From Peronospora farinosa (Eukaryota; Oomycota; Peronosporomycetes; Peronosporales; Peronosporaceae): DNA of 64,000 nt. Position 1 is the stretch's first letter; each line of letters starts with the position of its first letter. The stretch is from positions 744,001-808,000 of the forward strand of contig CANTFK010000994.1 in assembly GCA_947646735.1 (NCBI GenBank). Direction: 5' to 3'. Below are positions 52,462-63,660 of the stretch, piece after piece. A program made the position numbers and the translations under genes. Under the pieces are notes generated by a model. That model saw only the letters and a list, made by a program, of their open reading frames with translations, was not told where the DNA came from and did not search any database.

Positions 52462-54182
52462 CCGCTTGGGGTGCTGACCGCAGTGAACGGAATGTCACTG
52501 TCCCTCATGAGGATCTGATAGAAACCGTCTGTCAGATCTATGGCGCTGTAGATCTCTCTCCCGGACATGGTATTTAATACCATGTCTTTTCGAGGGATAG
52601 GAGTTTGAGCCGGGATCGTGGCGTCATTCAGCTTGTTGAAGGCGTGCACAATGCGCCAACCCCCGGTGGCTTTCTTCACACAGAAAGTCGGACTCGAATG
52701 TGGCGAGATACTCTCGCGGACATGGCCAGCCTTGCGGCGACCCTCGAAAAATTCATCAATAGCGATGACTTGGTCGCGCGGTAACGGCCACTGCCGTGTC
52801 ACGCAATATTTCGATCCTGGGACGAGATCTATCTCGTGCCGCACACCACGATCCGCCGGAAGCTCAGCTGGAATTTTCTCCGGGAAAATGTCGGCGTACT
52901 CACGGGCGATATCGTATACAGGGTTGCCCGAAGCACGAAGAGCATCCCAAGACTGTGCCGCGAAGCGTTCTTCGCGCGCTGATTTAGGCTCGGCGCTCTT
53001 CGGAAGAGCCTCCAGAACTTCTTCACTGGCTGCTTCGGTGGCTGAAACGATGCACACTTGCTCGATGTCGCCGGCCTTGAGGTCATGAAGGAAGTCTTTC
53101 CATGTAAGGTCTGGCAGAGATGTGATATCTGCAGCAGTGCACGGTGGACTCGCTACCTCAATGTAGCGGCCACGATGTGGGGATCCCTCCACATATTCAA
53201 GCGCGCATACGGATTCCGTCACTACGGAATCAAATGCATCAGCATCTTGACGTGAATTTCGTCGTCTCGGTGATCGGCGTGCTCCTTTCTTGCGTTTTCT
53301 CTTGCGTCTCGAGCCCCTGCTCGAGACTGGCACGTCTCTATCACAAGAGTATGATGTACACCCCTCTAGACGTGGGAGCTCTGTCTCCACCACGTCGGTC
53401 TCATGCGGATCCGTAGTCCGCCCATTCTCGTCAATCAAAAGCGGGAGCTCGTCTTCGACCGCTTCACTTGTTTGCGGGAGCCCCTGCTCGACCGCCTCGA
53501 TATTTATCGGGAGCCTCTGCTCGTCCGATGTACTTGTATGCGGGAGCCCCTGCTCGACCGCCTCGAAATTGATCGGGAGCCTCTGCTCGTCCGATGTGCT
53601 TGTATGCGGGAGCCCCTGCTCGACCGCCTCGCTGTGAATCGGGAACCCCTGTTCGACCGATGTCTGTGTATGCGGGAACCGCTGTTCGACCGCCTCGTTG
53701 TGCATCGAGAACCCCTGTTCGACCGATGTCTGTGTATGCGGGAACCGCTGTTCGACCGCTTCGTTCTGTGGCTCCGTCAGTGTTACGGAACATACTGCGC
53801 ACAGAGGGCCATCGCTCTCTCTGTGTTGACTACTATTCGTGGCGAGTTCGTTCACGACCCTGACGTGAGGCCAATCGGATGAAGCGACCAACGAATGAGT
53901 AAACACTTCACTGACGTCATAACCGCTTCGTCGTTTGACGGACCGAGATAGCCAATCTATCTTCGGCTGATACCGTGACAGCCACGGTATCCCAAGTATG
54001 CAATCAAATGCATAGTTCATCTCGTACACACGTCGTTGCTCTGGAACCGTCGAAAGTGTACGGTAAAACCACTGTTTTACGCGGGACACGTTTTGGTTGT
54101 CCATCGGTAAGTTTGACAAAGATGTCACCTGGACCTTCTCGAACCGTGACAGTCGACGGGAGAAGGGACAAGCAGGATGCAC
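52443..54182 (-). pseudogene. Element 4 protease C-terminus, repeat linker and RT N-terminus
   Basis: Begins in the protease tail (FDCILGIPWLSRYQPKIDWL). Then come five degenerate copies of a 22-residue repeat (EAVEQGLPHTSTSDEQRLPI, about 53460-53790), then RT (GVRHEIDLVPGSKYCVTRQW, KATGGWRIVHAFNKLND, AIDLTDGFYQILM). It stops because one base is missing where the frame should read SGMLWEW (about 52460); the next frame continues RT. Confidence 0.85.
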
Positions 54183-54384
54183 GAAAGAAGTTGTTGGAAG
54201 CGCCAGAATCCAACAACGCTCGAAGTGGTCGCTTCACTCCAGCGACGATGAGACTGATAATAATCAGTCTCGAATCATCGCGCATGGTGGTGGCATTGAA
54301 GTGGGTATGAATCAATTTGGGGCTAGGAGCCCGAGCTGCCACCTGAGTACTCGGGGCTCCATTTCTGCCAGTAGGGCGCCCCAC
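54004..54384 (-). pseudogene. Element 4 protease
   Basis: Aspartic protease motif LRALLDSGASNNFF and the following strands in a 126-codon frame. A frameshift near 54000-54180 separates it from its C-terminus. Confidence 0.8.
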
Positions 54385-54386
54385 GC

Positions 54387-55428
54387 CTACTGGAACCGCT
54401 CGTTTTTTGGCGTGACCACCGACGACACAGAGTCTCCTCGTGAGACAGCTGTGTTCATCGTCACCGGCGCAGGTGCACGACAGACAGCCGCATGATGGCC
54501 TGTTTTACCACAGCGAAAACACTTCGTCGTGTTAGGATTGCGAATGTCGCGGCTTAATGATTTGTCGCGACCAAGAGAGGACTCAATTGCATCAATTTCC
54601 ATTGGCTCTGGACCAGACGTCCGGGAATGTTGTGACGCTGCTTGCAGGTACGACGACGCGACAGTGTAATCCTCACGAAGCGCGAGGGCAAATGCCTCCT
54701 TGAGGGACTTTGGCTCAGCACGTGTGAGGCAGTAACGCGTCATGCCCTCTTGCATACCAAAGATAAAGACATGGACTTGTGAAGCCATGTCAATTGGCTG
54801 CGTGGTAATGCACGAAGCAAGATGACGTGTCTTCTGCACGTAGTCACGCATCGACAGCTTGCCCTGTCGGAGTGAGAAGAAATCTGTACGCAAGCGAGAT
54901 TCTTTTTGAGGAGGCTCGAAAGCCAGTCGTAAGTCACGCTGGATATCGTCCAGCGTAGAAAACGCCGACTCATCTACGACGAGCTTTCCGAGGGACCATT
55001 CCTTGGCTTTGCCGGCAAGACGAGACAACAGGAAAATTAACCCTGGCCGTCGGAGCGTCAATTAATCTTGACGCTATTGCAATATCCACCTCGCGAAACC
55101 AGCGATTGAGGGGGAGACGATCCGGACCATCACCGGAGTACGTTGACGTCTCCATCTTGATAGCGTCATGGTGCGAAGTGCGCGAGGGAGTCAATACTCG
55201 CCGATTCGCTTCGGCGAGCTCGCGCACCATAAAGTCTTGGATGGCGGCACGTTGATCATCAGGCGTCGCTGTGCTCAGCAGTGACGTCACAATAGTTTCA
55301 CCAGACACCGCCGCGAGGCGACGTAGTGCCTGCCACTCCACCGAGGTGAGATGTGAGAAATCAGAATGCTCCAGCGAGACCGCTGGAGCCACCAAAGACT
55401 CGCCCATGTTCATCTCGAATCTGGTCAT
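54387..55428 (-). pseudogene. gag: Element 4 gag
   Basis: N-terminal frame 55428-54970 ([20 protein letters not shown]…[20 protein letters not shown]) passes by frameshift near 55050 into 55061-54387, which has capsid sequence ([30 protein letters not shown]) and an intact zinc knuckle [14 protein letters not shown]. One indel separates it from an intact gene. Confidence 0.8.
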
Positions 55429-55454
55429 TGGAAGGACTACGAAGTGCTACCAGG

Positions 55455-55773
55455 TGTAACGGGCTAAGGACCCGTTACCGTCTTACACTAAAAAGGCGTT
55501 GAGGAAACGCTCTTAATTAACTCGTAAATATAACTCTGTTTTATTTTTGTTTTAGTTTTAATTCGCAGTAAGTGCGAATATGTTCCTAGCTCATGGGAAC
55601 CACTCAAGTATGGAAGTCAATTTATTATTGGCTAATTATTGGGTCTGGCACCCCAATAATAAACCAATAATAAATTGACGCGCAGTATCCGCTAATCGGA
55701 TACTGCCCTATGCCTAATTATGTAATTATGTATTAATCCTATAACTACTTATGTAATAGGTAGACCCATTACA
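55455..55773 (-). repeat. Element 4 5' LTR
   Basis: 319 bases, almost identical to 48121-48439. On the minus strand the primer site TGGTAGCACTTCG follows directly (about 55440-55452). Confidence 0.92.
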
Positions 55774-55778
55774 GAATC

Positions 55779-56394
55779 AGCGGGTGATGAACGTCATCAC
55801 GCAACGCGTGATGATTTCCGCCATTTGAGTGACCTCGAATGGAATGCGGTTTAGCGTATGGCTGAAACCATCGGCAACCCTGCCGTTGGTGCTATGTTGC
55901 TCTCTCTTAGCGGAGACGACCAACATGCAACCATCGCCAAGTCCATACAACATGAGCTTGACGAATTTGTAAAGAAACTCACCTTGCTAGAGAAGCAAGG
56001 TTCTCAACAGGTTGAACTGTTGAGAGAACAAGGCGCTCAACAGTCTGAACTGTTGAGACAACAGCAGGCTAGTGCTGTTGCTTCCGGGTCGACGTATACA
56101 CGTCGACCCGAGTCGTTGAAGATTTATGTCTCCAAGTACAAGGCAGTCGAAATCGACTCCTTGTTAAGATGGTTCGTCGAGCTCGACGATGCCATTGAGG
56201 CTCGTCGCATCAATGACGATACGATGAAGGTCAAGTTCGCCATGTCGAACTTGGTAGGACGTGCCAAAGCTTGGGCCTTAGGGATCAAACTGCATGACCC
56301 ATACGTTTCCCAACGTATGACGTCTTCAAGGCGCGGCTCAAACACACGTTTGAACCGCCTCGCGCCGAATTCAGGGCTCGGGCTGAGCTCCTGA
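55779..56394 (+). pseudogene. gag: Element 3 gag (capsid part)
   Basis: Resumes after Element 4. A TAG at 55854 (Element 2 has CAG) breaks it, then 55858-56394 is open: NPAVGAMLLSLSGDDQHATI, one fewer Q-rich repeat than Element 2, and capsid sequence to the shared frameshift at RMTSSRRGSN. Confidence 0.8.
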
Positions 56395-56396
56395 AT

Positions 56397-57584
56397 TTGA
56401 GACAGGGTAAGCGTGATATACACGCTTACGACCAACACGTACGATACTTCGTTAGCTGTATCGTACTGAACCCAATCGATGAACACACTCAGGTTACTGT
56501 GTTCATCAAGGGTCTGACAGATGGTACTGTTAAGACCCACCTGTTCCGCTTGGAACTAGAATCGCTGGATCAAGCGATCTCTGCAGCGGAACAGGAGGAC
56601 CTTAGCCTACAACAGGCTCACGTCCACTCGGGGTCCTATCGTCCACCGAGACGACAGGAGGGCGGAGGTCCAGAACCAATGGACCTCTCCTATGTAGAGA
56701 GCGAGCAACCTCGCTCTCCAGGGTACAAGCGATTGCAAAAGTGCAATCACTGTCAGAATCTGAACCACTACGCTTATGAGTGTAGTGCCCCACTCCCAGT
56801 GTCTCGTAACACTGGGAGTGACGATCGACCGTCTGCAAAGAAGGGCCTCCCACGTTGCTGCGAAATCGCAACAACGTGGTGGACCATCAAAAAACGGTCG
56901 GGGTCAGTAGGGGCGGAGCGCCCTACTGATCCAGCAACGTCAAGAGAGTTCGCGGGACTCTTGACGAAGGTTGCTCCCAACACACAGTCACTGTGTGTTG
57001 CCGCTCCCAGTGATGAGGTATCCCTCATCACATTGAAGATCGAAGTGACAAAGAACATGTCACTTCGCGCCCTAGTTGATTGTGGGGCTTCGAACAACTT
57101 TGTTCGACGCCAATCGCTAGATGATCGTAGGCTCAAATATGTTGAGCGCGAGACCCCTCCAACGAGGATGACGGTGCGCCTTGCAACTGGCGCATCCGTA
57201 ACAGTAAAGAAACGTGTAGTGGGAATTCACTACACGCTTGAAGGCAAAAAGTACGATGATGATTTCATCGTACTTGATCTGGATGACAAATTTGATGTCA
57301 TCCTAGGATTACCATGGCTCAGAAGGTACGAGCCATGGGTCAGCTGGCAGCATCGAACCGTGAAGATGCCTGCCGCTTGTTCATCAGATGGCCATCTGAT
57401 GAATGTCTTGGAGCGTTCACAAGCTTGTGAATGTGCTATGAGTGAGTGCGATGGCCTCACTTGTGGTTCGGTCGTTAGTAAGACTGCACAAGAACTCAGC
57501 GTGACTAACAGTCACGCTATGGAGCAAGCTGCCGGCGGCTGTGCACAAGCACAGGCAGCGCCGAAGGTCCACCACTCAAATTAG
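56397..57584 (+). CDS. Element 3 nucleocapsid - protease frame
   Basis: 395 codons. Capsid C-terminus (HTQVTVFIKGLTDGTVKTHL), knuckle CNHCQNLNHYAYEC (CX2CX4HX4C intact), protease ALVDCGASNNFV and FDVILGLPWL. Longer than the Element 2 frame because a frame break upstream is absent. Confidence 0.85.
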   Translation: MRQGKRDIHAYDQHVRYFVSCIVLNPIDEHTQVTVFIKGLTDGTVKTHLFRLELESLDQAISAAEQEDLSLQQAHVHSGSYRPPRRQEGGGPEPMDLSYVESEQPRSPGYKRLQKCNHCQNLNHYAYECSAPLPVSRNTGSDDRPSAKKGLPRCCEIATTWWTIKKRSGSVGAERPTDPATSREFAGLLTKVAPNTQSLCVAAPSDEVSLITLKIEVTKNMSLRALVDCGASNNFVRRQSLDDRRLKYVERETPPTRMTVRLATGASVTVKKRVVGIHYTLEGKKYDDDFIVLDLDDKFDVILGLPWLRRYEPWVSWQHRTVKMPAACSSDGHLMNVLERSQACECAMSECDGLTCGSVVSKTAQELSVTNSHAMEQAAGGCAQAQAAPKVHHSN

Positions 57585-57860
57585 TCGAGTGGACCGGGAC
57601 ATGAATGCTCGCCTAGAGGGCAGCATTCACCGAAGAGTAAACCGGTTGCCCAGAAGCGGCAACACGGTAATCCTAGATCAACTGGAGAGTTGATCGTAGA
57701 GGATCTCGCTGTGGTTGCGCCACCACAGCTAGAGGAAGTCGATGGAAAAAGTTCCATCGAGCCTGCGGGAATAAGTCCCCAGGAAATAATCACTGAGGGA
57801 ATAAGTCACCAGTGACCTGAGGGAATAGGTCCCCAGGAAGTAACCGAGACGCTGAACGTC

Positions 57861-59056
57861 TTGGTTAATGACGGATCAAATGTAGGCGCTTATACGCTTG
57901 ATCTGATCGCGCCTCCGAAGTTAACTTCGGAGATAACTCAGTTGCCTACGCTAGAACCTAAAAGGTTCTTGCGTGATCTGCGTAGTGGAAACGTCAAGCA
58001 GATCTGTGTGCTTGTCGCAGAGGACGAGTACATGACTGACATTCGGTCAGCAACAGTTTTGCCGAGAACGAACGGGTTCTCAGCAGCTCATCAATGGATG
58101 AAAGTGTCCTTTATGAGAAGACTCGGATTGAGCGATATACATCGCAATTCTGGGAGTCGCTGAAGTCAAATCCTTTGTATAAGGATTTGGTCGAATACAA
58201 GGATGTATTCCCTGAATCCGTTCCGTGCGAGTTGCATGAGGATAAAGGTACTCGACACGAGATCGACCTTGTTCCTGGCACAAAATATTGTGTCATGAAG
58301 CAGTGGCCACTGCCTCGGGAACAGGTCGAGGCGATCGACAAGTTCTTTGCCTATCGCCTAGCAGCGGGTCATGTGAGGGAGTCAACTTCACCTCACAGCT
58401 GTCCGACCTTCTGTGTGCGCAAGGCCACAGGAGGGTGGCGGATAGTGCACGCGTTCAATAAGTTGAACGCTGCAACGATACCGGCGCAAACGCCGATACC
58501 GAGTAAGGACGTAATCATAGATGGTATGTCTAAGAGTACCATCTTTTCGTCCATAGATCTGATGGATGGTTTCTATCAGATCCCAATGCGTGAACGGGAC
58601 ATCCCGTACACAGCAGTGAGCACTCCCAGTGGTATGCTCTGGGAATGGTTGGTGATGCCGCAAGGGCTTAGTAATGCACCAGCCACATTCAATAGATGTG
58701 TTTCACATCTATTTAGACCGGTGCGCCAATTTGCACCGAGTTACTTCGATGATGTGTTCGTCCATAGTCGGGCTATGGACGGGAAAATAGACGTGGAAGT
58801 TCATAGACTCCACGTCCGTAAGGTTCTTACACTTATGCGCGAGCATAAGTTGTACGCCAACCTCAAGAAGTGTATATTCGCAGCTAGCGAAATACCACTT
58901 CTTGGGTGCATCGTCGGAAAGAACGGCGTACGCCCTGATCCAGAAAAGATCAAGACGATCACCGACTGGCCAGTGCCAGTCGATGTCAAGGTACTAAGGA
59001 AGTTCCTTGGGCTAGCGTGTACTTGCACAAGTACTCGCGCAATTACGCCGAAATGA
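57861..59056 (+). pseudogene. pol: Element 3 reverse transcriptase
   Basis: Linker frame 57861-58163 and RT frame 58094-59056, with the same break between them as Element 2. YFDD codons at 58742-58753. It ends at a one-base deletion near 59020, just before the YLHKYSRNYAE motif. Confidence 0.88.
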
Positions 59057-59147
59057 CAGTACATCTTTCTTGTTTACTCAAGAAAAATGTAAAGTGGAAC
59101 TGGAACGCTGACTGTCAGCGTTTTCCTTTGAACGTATCAAGCAAAGC

Positions 59148-60071
59148 TTGATGCAATCGCCAGTATTGGCGATTGCCAAACAAGACAGACCCTTTCATGT
59201 GGTCTGTGACGCCAGTGATTTTGCAATCGGCTGCGCATTGATGCAATATGATACAGAGGGCGCAGAGCGTGTCGTCTGTTATCAATCGCGTCAGCTGCAA
59301 CCGGCTGAGCGCAATTACCCGGTGCATGACAAGGAATTCCTTGCCATGAAGTATGCACTGGCTACATTTCGCGTCTATCTCTTAGGAGATAGACCGTCCA
59401 TTGTATATACAGACCATGCGTCACTACGCACGGCTGTAAACAGTCCACACCTCTCGCAACGTATGGCGAGATGGTTGTCGTTCTTCGCGGAATACAACTT
59501 CTCCGTGGAGTATAAGCCGGGACGACTTAACGTCGTCGCCGATGCTCTTTCACTTCGGCCTGACCTAGAGCCGACTGTGCAATCCGACAGTGATTTGAAC
59601 ACCACTGTCGCCACACTGAGTACCAGCGTCTTGTCGTCGAGTTTACTCGACGACATTAGAAGGGCATGCGCACAAGATAATGATCTTGTACGCCTGATGG
59701 AGTACCTCAAGGACCCATCCACGCAAGCTAAGAAGCGCTTGCCTGCCATGTATCGATCTTCTCTCGATCGATACACCCAGCGGGACGGCTTACTGTACTA
59801 CACAGCCGTCAACAACGATACGCCTCGTGTCGTTGTACCGCCACAATATGATCTCAGGTTACGGATCATGTTTGAATGTCACGATGCACCAATAAGTGGG
59901 CATCGCGGCCGTGAGAAAACTTACCTCACGGTCAGTCGCGACTTTTACTGGCCACGTCAGTATAAGTTTGTGCGCAAGTACGTGCGTGCTTGCAAGGTGT
60001 GTCAACGAGTGAAGCCTAGTCCTTCACTCCGTGCACCATTGCAGCCTCTACCTGTTCCAGCAGAGTGCTGA
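59148..60071 (+). CDS. Element 3 RNase H and integrase zinc finger
   Basis: RNase H motifs as in Element 2. The HHCC finger is complete here (FECHDAPISGHRG…CKVCQRVKP). It ends in TGA at 60069 where Element 2 has TGG (Trp). Confidence 0.86.
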   Translation: MMQSPVLAIAKQDRPFHVVCDASDFAIGCALMQYDTEGAERVVCYQSRQLQPAERNYPVHDKEFLAMKYALATFRVYLLGDRPSIVYTDHASLRTAVNSPHLSQRMARWLSFFAEYNFSVEYKPGRLNVVADALSLRPDLEPTVQSDSDLNTTVATLSTSVLSSSLLDDIRRACAQDNDLVRLMEYLKDPSTQAKKRLPAMYRSSLDRYTQRDGLLYYTAVNNDTPRVVVPPQYDLRLRIMFECHDAPISGHRGREKTYLTVSRDFYWPRQYKFVRKYVRACKVCQRVKPSPSLRAPLQPLPVPAEC

Positions 60072-60083
60072 GAGTCCGTATCA

Positions 60084-61334
60084 ATGGACTTCGTCTTTGG
60101 GTTTCCCAAAGACGCTCACGGGAATAATGGTATTCTCGTGTTTGTAGACAGGTTCAGCAAGATGGTACATCTTGTTGCTGTACCTGAGTCGATCACAGCA
60201 GAGGGCTGTGCTCGAGTGTTTATCGATACAATCTTTCGGTTGCACGGTTTACCCCGTGGACTTGTGTCCGATAGGGACCCCCGGTTCACGGCTGAGTTTT
60301 GGCGTTCCGTGTTCCAAACACTTGGAACACGGCTCACAATGTCTACTTCTGACCATCCCGAAGCTGATGGTCAGACTGAACGCGCCAATCGCGTCTTCGA
60401 AGAGATTCTTCGAGGGTACGTCCACTCGTTTACGAGTTGGAGCGAGTTCTTGTCGATGGTCGAATTCGCCATCAACAACTCCGTGCATGCCTCCACGACG
60501 CATACACCGTTCTACGTGAATGGCCTTCGCCATCCACGTGTCCCCACCTTAGTAGAGGATGACTCTAATTTAAGGAGGGGAGGGACTCGCTCGAGCGAGA
60601 ACCAATCTGGCTCTTGCTCATCACGCGACGACGTTATGGTCGACGCGAAAGTAACCGAAGTCGTACCATTCGACTTCGGTGAAGAGGAAGAAAGTAAGAG
60701 CGCTGACGCTCTTAACGATAACGATGCTGAAGATGTCAGCATCGTTCGAGGTATCACAAGTGAGAACAGTATTGTTCTCGCTGAATTAGCAACTGATATC
60801 TCTGCAGTACATTCACAATGCACTGCAGCCAAAAGCAACGAGTCAGCTGAGGATTTCCTGTTGACTCGTGAAGCGGTAGTCCGTTTCGTGCAAGACTACA
60901 TCGCAGAAGCGGTGGACAAGCAAAAGCGAAACGCAGACAATGATGGAAGGGCTAATGCTCATACATTTATTGAAGGTGATTTAGTTTTACTGTCAACAGT
61001 AAACCTACCTAAACATGTAGTGACTAACGTGGGCAGCAATAAATTGTTGCCCAAGTACATCGGCCCATTTCGTGTATTGCGCCGCCTAGGCAACGCATAC
61101 ACGATCGAGTTGCCACGAAGGATGCGTACGCATCCTACGTTTTACGTGGGACGTCTTCGTCCGTACGTTCAGTACGCGGCTTCTTCGAACGACGAAGATA
61201 GCCATTACTCTCAAGAATCCCCTTCAGATTCTTGTTGTCACGAACCAGATTCGATATCTGGTCGTGTAGAGATGAGATTCTCCCATGATATTGGACGATC
61301 TCCTGACGAGCTGTCGCCAGCTCGTTACTCATAG
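60084..61334 (+). CDS. Element 3 integrase core and C-terminus
   Basis: SMDFVFGFPKD (start just after the TGA), SDRDPRFTAEFW and DGQTERANR, then GPF module and the same terminal TAG as Element 2. Confidence 0.86.
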   Translation: MDFVFGFPKDAHGNNGILVFVDRFSKMVHLVAVPESITAEGCARVFIDTIFRLHGLPRGLVSDRDPRFTAEFWRSVFQTLGTRLTMSTSDHPEADGQTERANRVFEEILRGYVHSFTSWSEFLSMVEFAINNSVHASTTHTPFYVNGLRHPRVPTLVEDDSNLRRGGTRSSENQSGSCSSRDDVMVDAKVTEVVPFDFGEEEESKSADALNDNDAEDVSIVRGITSENSIVLAELATDISAVHSQCTAAKSNESAEDFLLTREAVVRFVQDYIAEAVDKQKRNADNDGRANAHTFIEGDLVLLSTVNLPKHVVTNVGSNKLLPKYIGPFRVLRRLGNAYTIELPRRMRTHPTFYVGRLRPYVQYAASSNDEDSHYSQESPSDSCCHEPDSISGRVEMRFSHDIGRSPDELSPARYS

Positions 61335-62853
61335 AATGAAGTCGCCGTTCATTCTCCAATTGTGCGACAGCATTGTTTGCCCGAGACTTCTCATGGTCAA
61401 ACCCAACCTGTCGCACAATGTCCTCTAAGCGGCGACGCTTATCCCGTTCGTGATCAACATCGCAACGTAGCTCACGAGCTACACGGGCAAACCCGTCTAA
61501 CTCAGCAGCCAAGTCCGATGAAAGAATCGGACAGGGTTTTCCCTCCACCACCGCATCCGCTGGTGGAGTCCCATGATGGGAAGCGCTTCCTCGGGAGACG
61601 CTTACTAAAGCACCGCGAGGTGAAAAGACGTCGGACGAGTTATCTCGTCCGGTGGCGTGGCTATCCGCCTTCGGCGGATAGCTGGGAACCTCGGGTCCAA
61701 CTGATGGCCGACGTTCCCGGCCTTGTCGAACAGTACGACAAGGGACACCCAATGGTGAAGGACCATCGGAAAACGAGCGCACAGCGCGTTCGTAAAGGGA
61801 TTGCAAAGTAGCGATACCTTCACGCATCTCAGAAGAGATGTGAGCCCTCCACCAGGGCTCAGTGAGGAGGTACGCCTCCTTAGGCGCTCTTGATGTGGCG
61901 CTCAGGTACCCCGGGCATGAGTCGCCCCAAGAGAGGCATAACAGGCCTGCCTCTCTAGATAAACGGTGCAAACGATAGCATGCACCGGAAGTACTTCGTT
62001 TCTCAATCTTATTGCGGCTAGCATAATATCTTTAAAGCCAAGCCTCTTTCCAACGTTTAAAACGTTGGGTGATAAGCGCGTTCCAAGATTGGATAAACGC
62101 GTCAGCCTCACGCTTCTTGTGTAAGCCATATCATCAATGTTCAAGAAACACATCGATGTAATAGTTGTTCTCAGTGCAAAAGTTCTTCGCACTGGCGTCA
62201 AGGCCGTGAAGCTTTGACGCATCAAACAACGGTATGGGAAACCGTTCGTTGGTCTTTCCAGACCAACGATCAAGCAGATGCTTAGGTAGCATCCATGGCT
62301 TGCGATCAGGAGCAAGACGCAATACGTTGCGGTCTAAAGCCTCCTGCGTGGTGTCAACAGAAGTACCGACACCACGAGCATTAGTGTCAACAGAAGTACC
62401 GACACTATGAGCATTGATGTCAGTAGAAGCACTGACATCACCCCTACGGTCCCCACCCGAGTCACTATCCTTCGACTCGTTTGGCGAGTCGTCTGGTTCA
62501 TCAGACGACCCGAACATTTCACGGTACATTGATTCACTCAATGTACCACGATCCCTCTTCGTAACATTAGACGACGAGGTATCACCCCGGGGAGAGCCCG
62601 GGAGTGGAATAGGTGACTTTGAGTCGGATGCGTCATCCGACTCACCAGAGTAGTCAACGACTAACTCTGGGTCAATATCTTCACGTGGCGCTTCGCCACG
62701 TGAACCTGCAACATGCATTGCAGGCTGATGTTGACTTCCAGCAGACACGTTAATGTCTGCTGGCTGAGGCTGTGAAGCCTCAGTAGCGGCTGCACACAAA
62801 TGTGCAGCCGAGCTCTTGGCTGCTTTAGCAGCGACGCGCATTGACTTGGTCAT
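61135..62853 (-). CDS. Element 3 antisense gene (two in-frame halves)
   Basis: Frames 62853-62134 (239 residues) and 61971-61135 (278 residues) are nearly identical to those of Element 2, with the same intervening stops. The ATG is 101 bases from the 3' LTR. Confidence 0.55.
61362..61811 (+). CDS. Element 3 chromodomain segment
   Basis: In frame after the shared stop: KRFLGRRLLKHREVKRRR, LVRWRGYPPSADSWEP. The GRR replacement of the usual VGR may weaken it. Confidence 0.78.
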   Translation: MRQHCLPETSHGQTQPVAQCPLSGDAYPVRDQHRNVAHELHGQTRLTQQPSPMKESDRVFPPPPHPLVESHDGKRFLGRRLLKHREVKRRRTSYLVRWRGYPPSADSWEPRVQLMADVPGLVEQYDKGHPMVKDHRKTSAQRVRKGIAK

Positions 62854-62953
62854 AGAGTGAGAATAGTTGGAATAAAAGAAAACGCAACAAGTGCTCCTTC
62901 CCCATAGTCACGAAACAGTCACTAATGTGACTGTTGGTTGAGGGGGGGGGTGG

Positions 62954-63411
62954 TGTAACGGGGCGAGCCCGTTACATAATATTGACACTTATATAAAGTG
63001 TCAATAAAAAATTATTATAACTAATAATATTTGACAATATTATCTTTTCTTATAATATTGTCCTTAAATCTCCTTAAAGCTGGAGGTGCCCTCTAATTGG
63101 TTGATATGGGCCATCACATCAACCACCGCGCTGACCAATGACCGATGGACGCGCGCAATGAGTGGAGGGCAAGTTGTCAACATACACAGTTGTAGTTTAA
63201 TATAGTTAACGTAGGTTATAACAGATTAGCTTTATTAGATAGTTAACTATATCTAATACAGTTCTCTTTCCCTCTACTTCTAAGCATATCGTTTAGAAGT
63301 AAGCTTCCTCTGCCTCTTGTGTAAGAGAAGTAATTGAGGCACCTGCATTCACTGTCATCAGTGAAGGTAGACTATACTGTTATCAGTATAGTCATGGAAT
63401 GCCCCACTACA
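62954..63411 (+). repeat. Element 3 3' LTR
   Basis: 458 bases, equal to the rejoined 5' LTR, preceded by a G-run polypurine tract (62940-62953). Confidence 0.93.
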
Positions 63412-63660
63412 AAAGTGTACCACAAGTTGTACAGACAGATACATGTCTTCATGACAATGTACGCTAAATGAATAGCAAACGATAAAGCCATTGATATTAT
63501 CAGTAATAGATCTTTTTACAGCATTAGCCGCATTCCTTGTATTTCGGACGTACCCAATCTATTCCTTTCTTCCCGTTATGATAAAATACATTTGCGAAGC
63601 TTTTCATCACCTGCCCAGAGCTTCTAGCATGTCCATCAAAGCTTTTTCGTACTCGAACCA
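63412..63660. other. unit 3 continues after Element 3
   Basis: Homologous to 36430-36678 (effector 3' tail). No gene. Confidence 0.7.

Larger units (their letters stand above)
48121..55773 (-). mobile_element. Element 4: Gypsy retrotransposon nested in Element 3
   Basis: 7653 bases, minus orientation, with 319-base LTRs at both ends and target duplication GAATC (48116-48120 and 55774-55778). It is a different lineage from Elements 1-3 by LTR and protein sequence. It has gag, protease, RT, RNase H, integrase and a chromodomain-like segment on the minus strand, and an antisense frame on the plus strand. Only a handful of frame breaks. Confidence 0.94.
41758..63411 (+). mobile_element. Element 3: Gypsy retrotransposon carrying two nested insertions
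   Basis: LTR ends TGTAAC...CTACA. The target duplication is AAAAT (41753-41757) and AAAGT (63412-63416, one substitution). The uninterrupted sites in units 1 and 2 read AAAATGTACC. Removing the Helitron block and Element 4 with its 5-base duplication leaves about 8.15 kb, matching Element 2. The two LTRs are both 458 bases once the Helitron block is removed. Confidence 0.93.
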
